Assembly: GCA_905479845.1 (NCBI GenBank)
Contig: CAJQOB010000297.1
Location: forward strand, 1 to 7,957
DNA length: 7,957 nucleotides
Origin: an uncultured Flavobacteriales bacterium
GTDB lineage: Bacteria > Bacteroidota > Bacteroidia > Flavobacteriales_D > Crocinitomicaceae
Reading direction: 5' to 3'
Shown here: positions 1 to 6,601 of the stretch, piece by piece
How positions within the stretch are numbered: the stretch's first letter is position 1
Layout: each line of letters opens with the position of its first letter
Position numbers and translations under genes: made by a program
The notes under the pieces: generated by a model
What the model was told of the DNA's origin: nothing
What the model saw: only the letters and a program-made list of their open reading frames with translations
Databases searched by the model: none

Positions 1-1509
1 TTTTATATTTGGGATATTCAGACGTCTACTGTTCTTGATGACTTCACGTTAGCCGATCATGGTGGATTTGATCATACTGGGATAGCTAACGTCAGCGATT
101 TTGATGGTGACGGACGACCGGAATTTGCGGTGATTTCTAATTTTAGACTAACTGTGTTTGAAGACCTTATTACATCAAACAATACAATTACAGTTAAATG
201 GGAGGCGGTTACTACTGATAATTCAGGAGTCACGAGCACAACAGTTTTTGATTTTGAAGCAGATGGAAAAGCAGAGGTGTTGTACAGAGATGAAACGAAC
301 TTACGAATCTACAAAGGTGAAACAGGTGCGATTATTTATACTTCGCCAACATGTAATAGTCCAACAAATGCTGAATTTCCAATAGTAGTTGATGTGAATG
401 GTGACGGACATTCCGAAATTGTTGTAAGCTGTCAGGGTTCAATAAGAACTTATCAATCAGCCTCAACTCCTTGGGTTGTATCAAGAAAGGTTTGGAACCA
501 ATTTGCTTATTTCAACGTTAACATAAATGACGATCTAAGCGTACCTCAAGTTCAGCAATCTCATCAATTGGAATGGCCATCCTCGGGAAGCGGAAACAGG
601 CCGCTTAATAATTTCTTAAGTCAATCCACCATTATCGATTTAAATGGGAACCCTACATTCGAGGTTCCAGATGCCGAGTTAACCGTGGTAAGTGCTGATT
701 GTATTAGTTCCACTGAACTTGAAGATCTGGTTCAGATTACCCTAGAAATTTGCAATATTGGTGAAAACACATTACCTACTGGAACACCCATATCAGTCTA
801 TCAAGGAAATCCTACCAATACAGGCGCAAATCTTCTCGAAACAATAGTACTGTCTTCAAATGTAAATGCAGGAGATTGTCAAACACAATCGACAATTCTA
901 ACTGTTCCATCAGGGCCAGCGGATTTGTATGCCGTCGTTAACGACCACGGCTTTAACTCAGTTGATTTGCCATATGATCTTCTAGTCGATTTTCCCGTGA
1001 CGTCAATTTTAGAATGTGACTTTACAAATAACATTGACAACGAGTCATTTCAAGGCTGTTTCCAAGACTGTAGTAATTTCCCATGCGGGAAGGATAATAA
1101 AAAGGTACTAATCTGTCATGTTCCACCCGGTAATCCACAGAATGCACATGAAATATGTATATCCCCGAATGCTCTCGATGCTCATTTAAATAATCACGAC
1201 GATTATTGCGGCCCATGCTTGGAGTCCAATAAAAGTGCAAACCAGGGATTGATTGGTCATGGAGTTAAACTCTACCCAAATCCATTTAACGAGACGCTTA
1301 TTATCGAAGTAGACGAACGATTCGCGGGCGACTGGGAAAAACTGGAAATCAATGTTTATGACATACGCGGAAAAGCTGTGAAAACAATAAATCTCGATCA
1401 AACTGGAAAAGTTGTTGTTGATATGTCAGAAATAATAACGGGCTTATACATATATGAGATAAGAAATCAAGCCGAAACGATTGAAATAGGGAAAATATTG
1501 AAGGACTAA
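1..1509 (+). CDS. T9SS-exported surface protein with FG-GAP/VCBS-like repeats (5' end outside window)
   Basis: The frame is open from base 1, so only the last 502 residues are seen; the signal peptide would lie upstream. Three FG-GAP/VCBS-like calcium-binding loops occur at about residues 31-44 (DFDGDGRPEF), 82-95 (DFEADGKAEV) and 129-143 (DVNGDGHSEI). A segment at 162-179 (RKVWNQFAYFNVNINDDL) resembles one I associate with Bacteroidota surface proteins. Residues 223-338 resemble a CARDB-type beta domain (IxNxG pattern, paired Cys). A Cys/His-rich motif (CHVPPGNP, HEICIS, AHLNNH, CGPC) lies at 368-406. The last ~82 residues form a T9SS type A sorting domain: LYPNPF, VYDIRGK, GLYIYEI, and a basic end. 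In such proteins this domain directs export across the outer membrane and is then cleaved. The inferred role is a secreted or cell-surface protein, perhaps adhesive; the substrate is unknown. The domain calls are by eye. GTG at 130 is an internal Val codon, not the start. Confidence 0.93.
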   Translation, partial: FYIWDIQTSTVLDDFTLADHGGFDHTGIANVSDFDGDGRPEFAVISNFRLTVFEDLITSNNTITVKWEAVTTDNSGVTSTTVFDFEADGKAEVLYRDETNLRIYKGETGAIIYTSPTCNSPTNAEFPIVVDVNGDGHSEIVVSCQGSIRTYQSASTPWVVSRKVWNQFAYFNVNINDDLSVPQVQQSHQLEWPSSGSGNRPLNNFLSQSTIIDLNGNPTFEVPDAELTVVSADCISSTELEDLVQITLEICNIGENTLPTGTPISVYQGNPTNTGANLLETIVLSSNVNAGDCQTQSTILTVPSGPADLYAVVNDHGFNSVDLPYDLLVDFPVTSILECDFTNNIDNESFQGCFQDCSNFPCGKDNKKVLICHVPPGNPQNAHEICISPNALDAHLNNHDDYCGPCLESNKSANQGLIGHGVKLYPNPFNETLIIEVDERFAGDWEKLEINVYDIRGKAVKTINLDQTGKVVVDMSEIITGLYIYEIRNQAETIEIGKILKD

Positions 1510-1599
1510 AAATGGACACCGAATAGTACGGTTTTCAGGAAGTAAATTGATTAATTTTAAATTTTGTACACCAGTTAAAAATGCCTGAAACAAAGCAAA

Positions 1600-1953
1600 G
1601 TGTTAATAACTAATCTAGAAATCTTAAATCAAGAATTAAAATCCGATGATTTTGTCCTAAAAACGCAAAGTCAAATTGTCAAAGATTTCGGAACCGTTGG
1701 AATTGACTTCCCTTCAGATTTTCAATCCTTTGCTTTGGCTCTTGATCAACTCATTGAAGAAGTTTCCAATCGTTTGAAGGAACTTCAATCTTCCAGTTCT
1801 TCGTCCTTTTCACAATTGCTTTACCAAATTGACATCCCCGAATCTATCCTTCCCGATGTTTCACAATCTGATGATTTCTATTCGAGTTTGGCGGAAGTTG
1901 TGATAAAACGTGAAGCGTACAAAGTGTTTTTGAGAAGTAAATTCTCAAGCTAA
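1600..1953 (+). CDS. Hypothetical small protein, start uncertain
   Basis: This is an uncharacterised protein of about 117 residues; I do not recognise a family by name. It is acidic and probably mostly helical, with no signal peptide, membrane segment or cysteine. A serine run (SSSSSFS) sits near residue 67. The C-terminal part (QLLYQIDIPES, then IIKREAYKVFLRSKF-like spacing) looks like real conserved protein. The only in-frame start after the upstream stop at 1576 is GTG at 1600, or a non-standard CTG at 1585. A better-looking ATG at 1581 (preceded by an A-rich tract) opens a different frame that stops after 10 codons (MPETKQSVNN). The true N-terminus may therefore be split by a one-base shift between 1602 and 1610. 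The gene lies 90 nt after the surface-protein gene and 152 nt before sucA, on the same strand. Nothing in the context assigns a job. Confidence 0.72.
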   Translation: MLITNLEILNQELKSDDFVLKTQSQIVKDFGTVGIDFPSDFQSFALALDQLIEEVSNRLKELQSSSSSSFSQLLYQIDIPESILPDVSQSDDFYSSLAEVVIKREAYKVFLRSKFSS

Positions 1954-2071
1954 ACCTTATAACTGCTGTCTCATTAACGGGAATTGATCCCATTTCATCG
2001 ACTTTTTAAGTTTTGAACACTTTTCATCTTAAGTTTTCAAAATTAATGCAACGTTAAGTGTCCAATTTGTA

Positions 2072-2079
2072 TAAATTTG
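2072..2079 (+). promoter_or_regulatory. Putative -7 box of the sucA promoter
   Basis: TAAATTTG matches the Bacteroidota primary-sigma -7 consensus TAnnTTTG exactly. It would place transcription start near 2085-2090, about 15-20 nt before the sucA ATG at 2106. No good -33 TTTG/TTG lies at the usual spacing, so the call rests on one box. The upstream DNA (2007-2063) has a direct repeat TTAAGTTTT (2007-2015 and 2030-2038) and a distant inverted pair ACACTT/AAGTGT (2017-2022, 2056-2061). These could be regulator sites or AT-rich chance. Confidence 0.45.
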
Positions 2080-2105
2080 TTAATCCATAATTGTGCACAA
2101 AGAAC

Positions 2106-4835
2106 ATGGACAAAATATCATACGTTGGTAACGCGGATGTAAATGCGATTGATCATTTATATAAAATGTACCTCGAAGACCCACTAAACGTGGACGAAGG
2201 CTGGAAGAAATTCTTTGAAGGATTTGATTTTGCCCGAACGAACTACGAAGATGGTGGAGCCGTTCCTGAAAATTTTCAGAAGGAATTTAAAGTCATTAAC
2301 CTCATTAATGGATACCGTGAGCGTGGGCATTTGTTCACCAAAACGAATCCAGTACGTGAGCGAAGAAAATACTCACCAACTCTGGCGATTGAGAACTTTG
2401 GTCTGGAAGAATCAGACTTAGACACCGTTTTTCAAGCAAGTGAAGAAATTGGTTCTGGCCCACAAACGCTTCGGGAAACCATCAAGGAACTTGAGGATAC
2501 ATATTGTCAATCTATTGGGATTGAGTACATGTATATGCGTGAGCCAGACCGCGTGGCTTGGTTCAAAAATCACATTGAGTTAAAGAACCGACCACAATAC
2601 GATCGCGAGCAGAAACGCGATATCTTCAGAAAGTTAAATCGCGCAACGAACTTCGAATCATTCTTAGGAAAGAAATTCGTTGGTCAGAAACGTTTCTCTG
2701 TTGAAGGATTGGAAGCATTGATCCCTGCGATGGATGCACTTGTTCAAAAAGGTGCTGTTGAAGGTGTTGAGTATTTCGTAGTTGGAATGGCACACCGTGG
2801 ACGTTTGAATACACTAACGAACATTTTCGAAAAACGACCGAAAGATATTTTCTCTGAGTTCGAAGGAAAAGAATTTGAATCAGATGAGCGTTTTGATGGA
2901 GATGTGAAATACCACCAAGGATTTACATCATACATTACTGCGAATAATGGGAAGGAATTGGCATTGACATTGTCTCCAAACCCATCCCACCTTGAAGCTG
3001 TGAACCCAGTTGTTGAAGGTATTGCTCGTGCAATGGCGGACAACGATTTAGATAACGATTTCTCAAAAATCTGTCCTGTATTGATTCATGGTGATGCCGC
3101 GATTGCAGGTCAAGGAGTTGTTTACGAAACTGTTCAAATGGCCCAACTAGATGGCTACAAAACAGGAGGTACAATTCACATTGTGACCAATAATCAAGTT
3201 GGGTTTACAACGAACTACTTGGATGGCCGATCATCAACATACTGTACAGATATTGCCAAAACAACACTATCACCAGTATTCCATGTGAATGCTGATGACG
3301 TTGAGGCAGTGATTCAAGTAATGGAGATGGCGATGGTTTATCGTCAGCATTTCCAAAGCGATGTTTTCATCGATTTGTTGGGTTATCGTAAGTACGGACA
3401 CAACGAAGGTGATGAGCCCAAATTCACGCAACCAAACTTATACAACCTCATTTCGAAACATGCGAATCCAAGTAACATATACTTGAGTCAGTTGATTTCT
3501 GAAGGGCATGTTACCAAAGAGGAGGCGAAAGAATTCAGTGATAAGTACAACCAATATTTAGAAGACGAATTCACTGAATCACGCAAGCAAGAAAAAGCTA
3601 TGGCTTATGATTTCTTACAGAAATCGTGGGAAGGTTTCCGTCAAGGAAAGATTGAAGATTTTGAACAATCACCGGAAACTGGAGTTGCAAAGAAAACACT
3701 ATTAGACCTAGGAAAGAAAGTCTCAACGCTTCCAGAAGGAAAGAAGTATTTCCGTAAGATTTCCAAGATTTTCAAACAACGTTTAGACGCTATTCAAAAC
3801 GATCAGTTGGATTGGGGAGCGGCAGAAATGTTGGCTTATGCGACACTTTTAGAAGAAGGTCATCCAGTTCGAATCAGTGGACAAGATGTTGAGCGTGGAA
3901 CTTTCTCTCACCGTCATGCTGTTGTGAAAACAGAAGATACGGAGGAGGAAATTGTAACATTGAATCTTCTTTCTGATAAACAAGCACCGTTCACAATCTA
4001 CAACTCATTCTTATCAGAATATGGCGTTTTAGGATACGAATACGGTTACTCATTGGCTTGCCCGAATGGCTTAACGATATGGGAAGCTCAATTCGGAGAT
4101 TTCTACAACGGAGCACAAATCATGGTCGACCAGTTTATTACAGCTGGTGAAGACAAATGGATGACTCAAAGTGGATTGGTCATGTTGCTTCCTCATGGTT
4201 ATGAGGGACAAGGAGCTGAGCACTCAAGTGGTCGTATGGAGCGTTTCTTACAACAATGTGCCGATTTGAATATTCAAATTGTGAATACATCCACACCTGC
4301 GAATCATTTCCACCTCTTGCGAAGACAAATCAACCGAGAATTTAGAAAACCATTGGTTGTATTCTCTCCAAAAATGATTTTACGTCACCCTGAAGCAACT
4401 TCATCCCTGGATGAAATGGCAAAAGGAAACTTCCAAGAAGTAATCGACGACCCAAATGTTAAAGCCACTAATGTTGATACGATTGTTCTTTGCTCTGGTA
4501 AATTCTACTATGAGGCTACCGAAAAGGCAAACGAGTTAGGGGTAGAAAACATGGCATTCGTGAGAGTGGAGCAGTTATACCCACTTCCATTGACGCAATT
4601 AGAAGCGATCAAAGCGAAGTACAAAACGGACAAAGTTATTTGGGCTCAAGAAGAACCTGCAAACATGGGAGCTTGGGCATATATGGCAATGGAGTTACGC
4701 GATTGGAACCTAATCGGAGTGAGTAGAAGAAGTTCTGCTGCTGCCGCTGAAGGATCTCATGATCTGCACAAACGCCGATTGAACAGATTATTCAAAGAGT
4801 TATTCGAACACGGAAAATCGACGGTTAAAGCATAA
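2106..4835 (+). CDS. sucA: 2-oxoglutarate dehydrogenase E1 component (SucA)
   Basis: This is the thiamine diphosphate-dependent decarboxylase of the 2-oxoglutarate dehydrogenase complex. It decarboxylates 2-oxoglutarate and succinylates the lipoyl arm of E2 (TCA cycle, cytosol). At 909 residues it is typical full length. The N-terminus has the E1o segment (YVGNADVNAIDHLYKMY..DP..V..GWKKFFEGF), which in this family contacts the E2 core. HRGRLNTL begins at His230. Active-site-type histidines lie in YHQGF (His270) and NPSHLE (His295). The thiamine diphosphate/Mg motif runs from GDAAIAGQG (Gly329-Asp330) to NNQ (362-364). The transketolase-like pyrimidine domain carries ERGTFSHRHAV, and the C-terminal domain ends with QEEPANMGAW and RRSSAAAAEGSH. 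I chose ATG 2106 because it follows an A-rich leader and fits the -7 box at 2072. TTG at 2091 would add five poor residues (MCTKN) almost at the predicted transcript start. It is followed by sucB after 97 nt. Confidence 0.97.
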   Translation: MDKISYVGNADVNAIDHLYKMYLEDPLNVDEGWKKFFEGFDFARTNYEDGGAVPENFQKEFKVINLINGYRERGHLFTKTNPVRERRKYSPTLAIENFGLEESDLDTVFQASEEIGSGPQTLRETIKELEDTYCQSIGIEYMYMREPDRVAWFKNHIELKNRPQYDREQKRDIFRKLNRATNFESFLGKKFVGQKRFSVEGLEALIPAMDALVQKGAVEGVEYFVVGMAHRGRLNTLTNIFEKRPKDIFSEFEGKEFESDERFDGDVKYHQGFTSYITANNGKELALTLSPNPSHLEAVNPVVEGIARAMADNDLDNDFSKICPVLIHGDAAIAGQGVVYETVQMAQLDGYKTGGTIHIVTNNQVGFTTNYLDGRSSTYCTDIAKTTLSPVFHVNADDVEAVIQVMEMAMVYRQHFQSDVFIDLLGYRKYGHNEGDEPKFTQPNLYNLISKHANPSNIYLSQLISEGHVTKEEAKEFSDKYNQYLEDEFTESRKQEKAMAYDFLQKSWEGFRQGKIEDFEQSPETGVAKKTLLDLGKKVSTLPEGKKYFRKISKIFKQRLDAIQNDQLDWGAAEMLAYATLLEEGHPVRISGQDVERGTFSHRHAVVKTEDTEEEIVTLNLLSDKQAPFTIYNSFLSEYGVLGYEYGYSLACPNGLTIWEAQFGDFYNGAQIMVDQFITAGEDKWMTQSGLVMLLPHGYEGQGAEHSSGRMERFLQQCADLNIQIVNTSTPANHFHLLRRQINREFRKPLVVFSPKMILRHPEATSSLDEMAKGNFQEVIDDPNVKATNVDTIVLCSGKFYYEATEKANELGVENMAFVRVEQLYPLPLTQLEAIKAKYKTDKVIWAQEEPANMGAWAYMAMELRDWNLIGVSRRSSAAAAEGSHDLHKRRLNRLFKELFEHGKSTVKA

Positions 4836-4843
4836 AAGAAATT

Positions 4844-4866
4844 GCCCTTCGACGGGCTCAGGAACC
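4844..4866. repeat. GC-rich imperfect palindrome in the sucA-sucB gap, possible dispersed extragenic repeat
   Basis: The segment GCCCTTCGACGGGCTCAGG plus AACC stands out as GC-rich within a very AT-rich 97-nt spacer. Its core CCT..G.C.G.C..AGG is an imperfect palindrome that can fold into a short interrupted hairpin. From memory, sequences of the type CCTTCGAC(nn)GCTCAGG recur in intergenic DNA of many bacterial genomes. Only one copy is in this window, so its repeat nature cannot be shown here. It starts 8 nt after the sucA stop codon and could affect transcript processing or partial termination before sucB; there is no U-tract. Confidence 0.5.
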
Positions 4867-4932
4867 AAAAATAAATTGGGTTGAATCATTGAATTAAGAA
4901 TTTTTCAATCTTTAAATAAAAGATACAAGAAG

Positions 4933-6216
4933 ATGTCAGTATTAGAAATGAAAGTACCAAGTCCTGGAGAATCGATTTCAGAAGTGGAAATCGCACAATG
5001 GTTGGTATCTGATGGAGACTATGTAGAAAAAGATCAGGCCATTGCGGAGGTTGATTCAGATAAGGCTACACTTGAATTACCTGCTGAGGAAAGTGGAACA
5101 ATCACGTTGAAAGCTGAAGAAGGTGACGCTGTTGCCGTTGGAGCTGTTGTGTGTTTGATCGACACTTCTGCTGAAAAGCCAGAAGGATTTGAGTCTTCTG
5201 CTGAAGAAAGCGTTCCTGCACCTGTGGCAGCCGAGCCAAAAGCGGAATATAAAGCTGAAGAGAAGAAAGCTTCGCCTAGTCCTGATCCTGTAAAGAAATC
5301 AGCATCGAAAGAAACATATGCTAGCGGAACACCATCCATTGCGGCGGCCAAAATCATGGCAGAGAATGGAATTTCTTCAAATCAAATAAGCGGTACTGGA
5401 AAAGACGGTCGCATCACCAAACAAGATGTTGTTGCAGCAATGGCTGGAGGATTCTCAGCGAATGCAGCGCAAGGTTGGGGAGGAACACGTGATCAAAACC
5501 GTGAAAAAATGCGCATGTTGCGTCGTAAGATTGCCGAACGATTAGTCTCTGTGAAGAACGAAACAGCCATGTTGACGACTTTCAACGAAGTTGATATGAA
5601 GCCAATCATGGACATGCGAACGAAATACAAGAAAGCCTTTGCAGAGCACCATGAGGTGAACTTAGGATTCATGTCTTTCTTCACGAAAGCGGTGACAGAA
5701 GCATTGAACTTATACCCAGCGGTGAACGCTCAAATCGATGGAAACGAATTGGTATTCCACGACTATGCAGATATCGGAATTGCGGTTTCATCTCCGAAAG
5801 GATTGATGGTTCCTGTAATTCGTAATGCAGAACAAATGTCATTGGCTGAAATCGAGCGTGAGATTAAGCGCTTGGCAATTAAAGCACGTGACGGAAAAAT
5901 CACTCCAGATGAAATGACTGGTGGAACGTTCACTATCACGAATGGAGGTGTATTCGGATCGATGTTGTCGACTCCAATCATTAACCCTCCACAAGCGGCA
6001 ATTCTGGGAATGCACAACATCGTACAACGTCCAGTTGCAGTTAATGGAGAAGTGGTAATTCGACCAATCATGTATTTGGCTCTATCTTACGACCACAGAA
6101 TCATCGACGGAAAAGAATCTGTTAGCTTCTTGGTGAAAGTAAAAGAGATGCTAGAGAATCCTGAGAAAATGATTTTCGGAGCGAAAGATCCAGCAGAAGT
6201 GTTGCTAGGACTTTAA
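4933..6216 (+). CDS. sucB: Dihydrolipoyllysine-residue succinyltransferase, E2 of 2-oxoglutarate dehydrogenase (SucB/OdhB)
   Basis: This is the core E2 subunit that transfers the succinyl group from its lipoyl arm to CoA. Its 427 residues fit a SucB with a single lipoyl domain. Residues 1-77 form the lipoyl domain, with the modified lysine at Lys44 in VDSDKATLE. Residues 80-128 are an Ala/Pro/Glu/Lys-rich flexible linker. Residues 132-170 are the peripheral subunit-binding domain (TPSIAAAKIMAENG..ISGTGKDGRITKQDV), which docks E3. From about 188 on is the CAT-like catalytic domain with KMRMLRRKIAERLV, TAMLTTFNEVDM, TNGGVFGSMLSTPIINPPQ and the active-site DHRIIDG (His388, Asp392). The TTFNEVDM and STPIINPPQ motifs favour succinyl- over acetyltransferase. 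ATG 4933 starts exactly at the lipoyl domain. The gene is probably co-transcribed with sucA across the 97-nt gap. Its lipoate attachment requires lipoylation enzymes not in the window. Confidence 0.97.
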   Translation: MSVLEMKVPSPGESISEVEIAQWLVSDGDYVEKDQAIAEVDSDKATLELPAEESGTITLKAEEGDAVAVGAVVCLIDTSAEKPEGFESSAEESVPAPVAAEPKAEYKAEEKKASPSPDPVKKSASKETYASGTPSIAAAKIMAENGISSNQISGTGKDGRITKQDVVAAMAGGFSANAAQGWGGTRDQNREKMRMLRRKIAERLVSVKNETAMLTTFNEVDMKPIMDMRTKYKKAFAEHHEVNLGFMSFFTKAVTEALNLYPAVNAQIDGNELVFHDYADIGIAVSSPKGLMVPVIRNAEQMSLAEIEREIKRLAIKARDGKITPDEMTGGTFTITNGGVFGSMLSTPIINPPQAAILGMHNIVQRPVAVNGEVVIRPIMYLALSYDHRIIDGKESVSFLVKVKEMLENPEKMIFGAKDPAEVLLGL

Positions 6217-6263
6217 TTTGATACTACATTATAATTGTGAGCGCCACCTGTTTGACGTCCGCA

Positions 6264-6311
6264 AAAGGTTAACTGCTTAGTGGTTAAGGCTTAATACTTA
6301 AATTAACCTTT
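6264..6311. repeat. Perfect 9-bp inverted repeat downstream of sucB
   Basis: AAAGGTTAA (6264-6272) pairs exactly with TTAACCTTT (6303-6311) across a 30-nt spacer. The spacer holds a further small palindrome, TTAAG-G-CTTAA (6284-6294), and a second GGTTAA (6282-6287). The whole could fold as a nested stem 48 nt after the sucB stop. A terminator or a mRNA 3'-end stabilising structure for sucAB is possible, but the stem is AT-rich, the loop is long and no clear U-tract follows. An operator is the alternative. Confidence 0.4.
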
Positions 6312-6324
6312 AAATCGACCAGCA

Positions 6325-6528
6325 ATGGCAAAAAGAAAAGCGCAAGTTCGCTCATAAGCAACTTAAGGTATTGGACTAGAAAGTCTTCAAACTGAAATTT
6401 CAATTCTCTTTGATGTTGCTGAAGTCGATGATTCTTTTGCGATAAAGGAAGAATACGAAATTAATAAGAACTATCTTTTATCCGGTTCAAAAGAGGAATT
6501 GACCATGTTACATATAAGAAAGGTGTAA
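6325..6528 (+). pseudogene. Possible broken small gene with two in-frame stops
   Basis: From ATG 6325 the frame reads MAKRKAQVRS, then stops at 6355-6357 and again at 6364-6366. The same frame then stays open for 53 codons to TAA 6526. The translation of that later part looks protein-like (for example LQTEISILFDVAEVDDSFAI, then EEYEINKNYLLSGSKEELT), with acidic-amphipathic composition and no rare-looking residues. There is no ATG start for the open part except an internal Met near its end. I do not recognise the family. Possible explanations are a decayed gene, a leader peptide plus unrelated DNA, or chance. Stop readthrough is unlikely, with two TAA codons nine bases apart. Confidence 0.35.
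6344..6364 (+). other. Small stem-loop after the 10-codon frame
   Basis: AAGTT-c-GCT (6344-6352) pairs with AGC-AACTT (6357-6364) around a CATA loop, giving 8 pairs with one bulged C. It overlaps the TAA that ends the short MAKRKAQVRS frame. No U-tract follows. It could be an RNA structure element, but a stem of this size is common by chance. Confidence 0.25.
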
Positions 6529-6601
6529 TAACGATTCAAAGAAAAGGTGATCAGAGAATACTGAATATCCAACATTGACTAATTATTTAATCACGTCAAA
6601 A

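Larger units (their letters stand above)
6217..6601. other. 385-nt gene-poor interval between sucB and the kinase gene
   Basis: No intact gene of normal size is visible on either strand. The interval holds a 9-bp inverted repeat (6264-6311), a short hairpin (6344-6364) and a gene-like but interrupted frame (6325-6528). I found no exact TAnnTTTG box for the downstream kinase and no hairpin followed by a clear U-tract to end the suc transcript. It may be a decayed gene with its flanks. Confidence 0.6.

Noticed and set aside
1789..1809. Serine-codon run in the 117-aa gene as a tandem repeat or phase-variation tract
   Set aside because: The serine codons are mixed rather than a pure repeat unit, so slippage is unlikely.
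1979..1991. GGGA-ATTGA-TCCC as a terminator for the 117-aa gene
   Set aside because: The stem is only 4 bp. The next T-run is about 12 nt away, so it is too weak to call.
2744..3174. Two overlapping minus-strand frames inside sucA
   Set aside because: They overlap the thiamine diphosphate-binding core of SucA, show no recognisable domains and are best explained as shadows.
4908..4924. ATCTTT/AAAGAT 6-bp stem just before the sucB start as a translational control hairpin
   Set aside because: The stem is only six AT-rich pairs, weak, and expected by chance in such AT-rich DNA.
5034..5357. 107-codon minus-strand open frame within sucB
   Set aside because: It lies fully inside a strongly conserved E2 gene. 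Its Ala/Ser-rich translation is a reverse-strand shadow of the linker codons.
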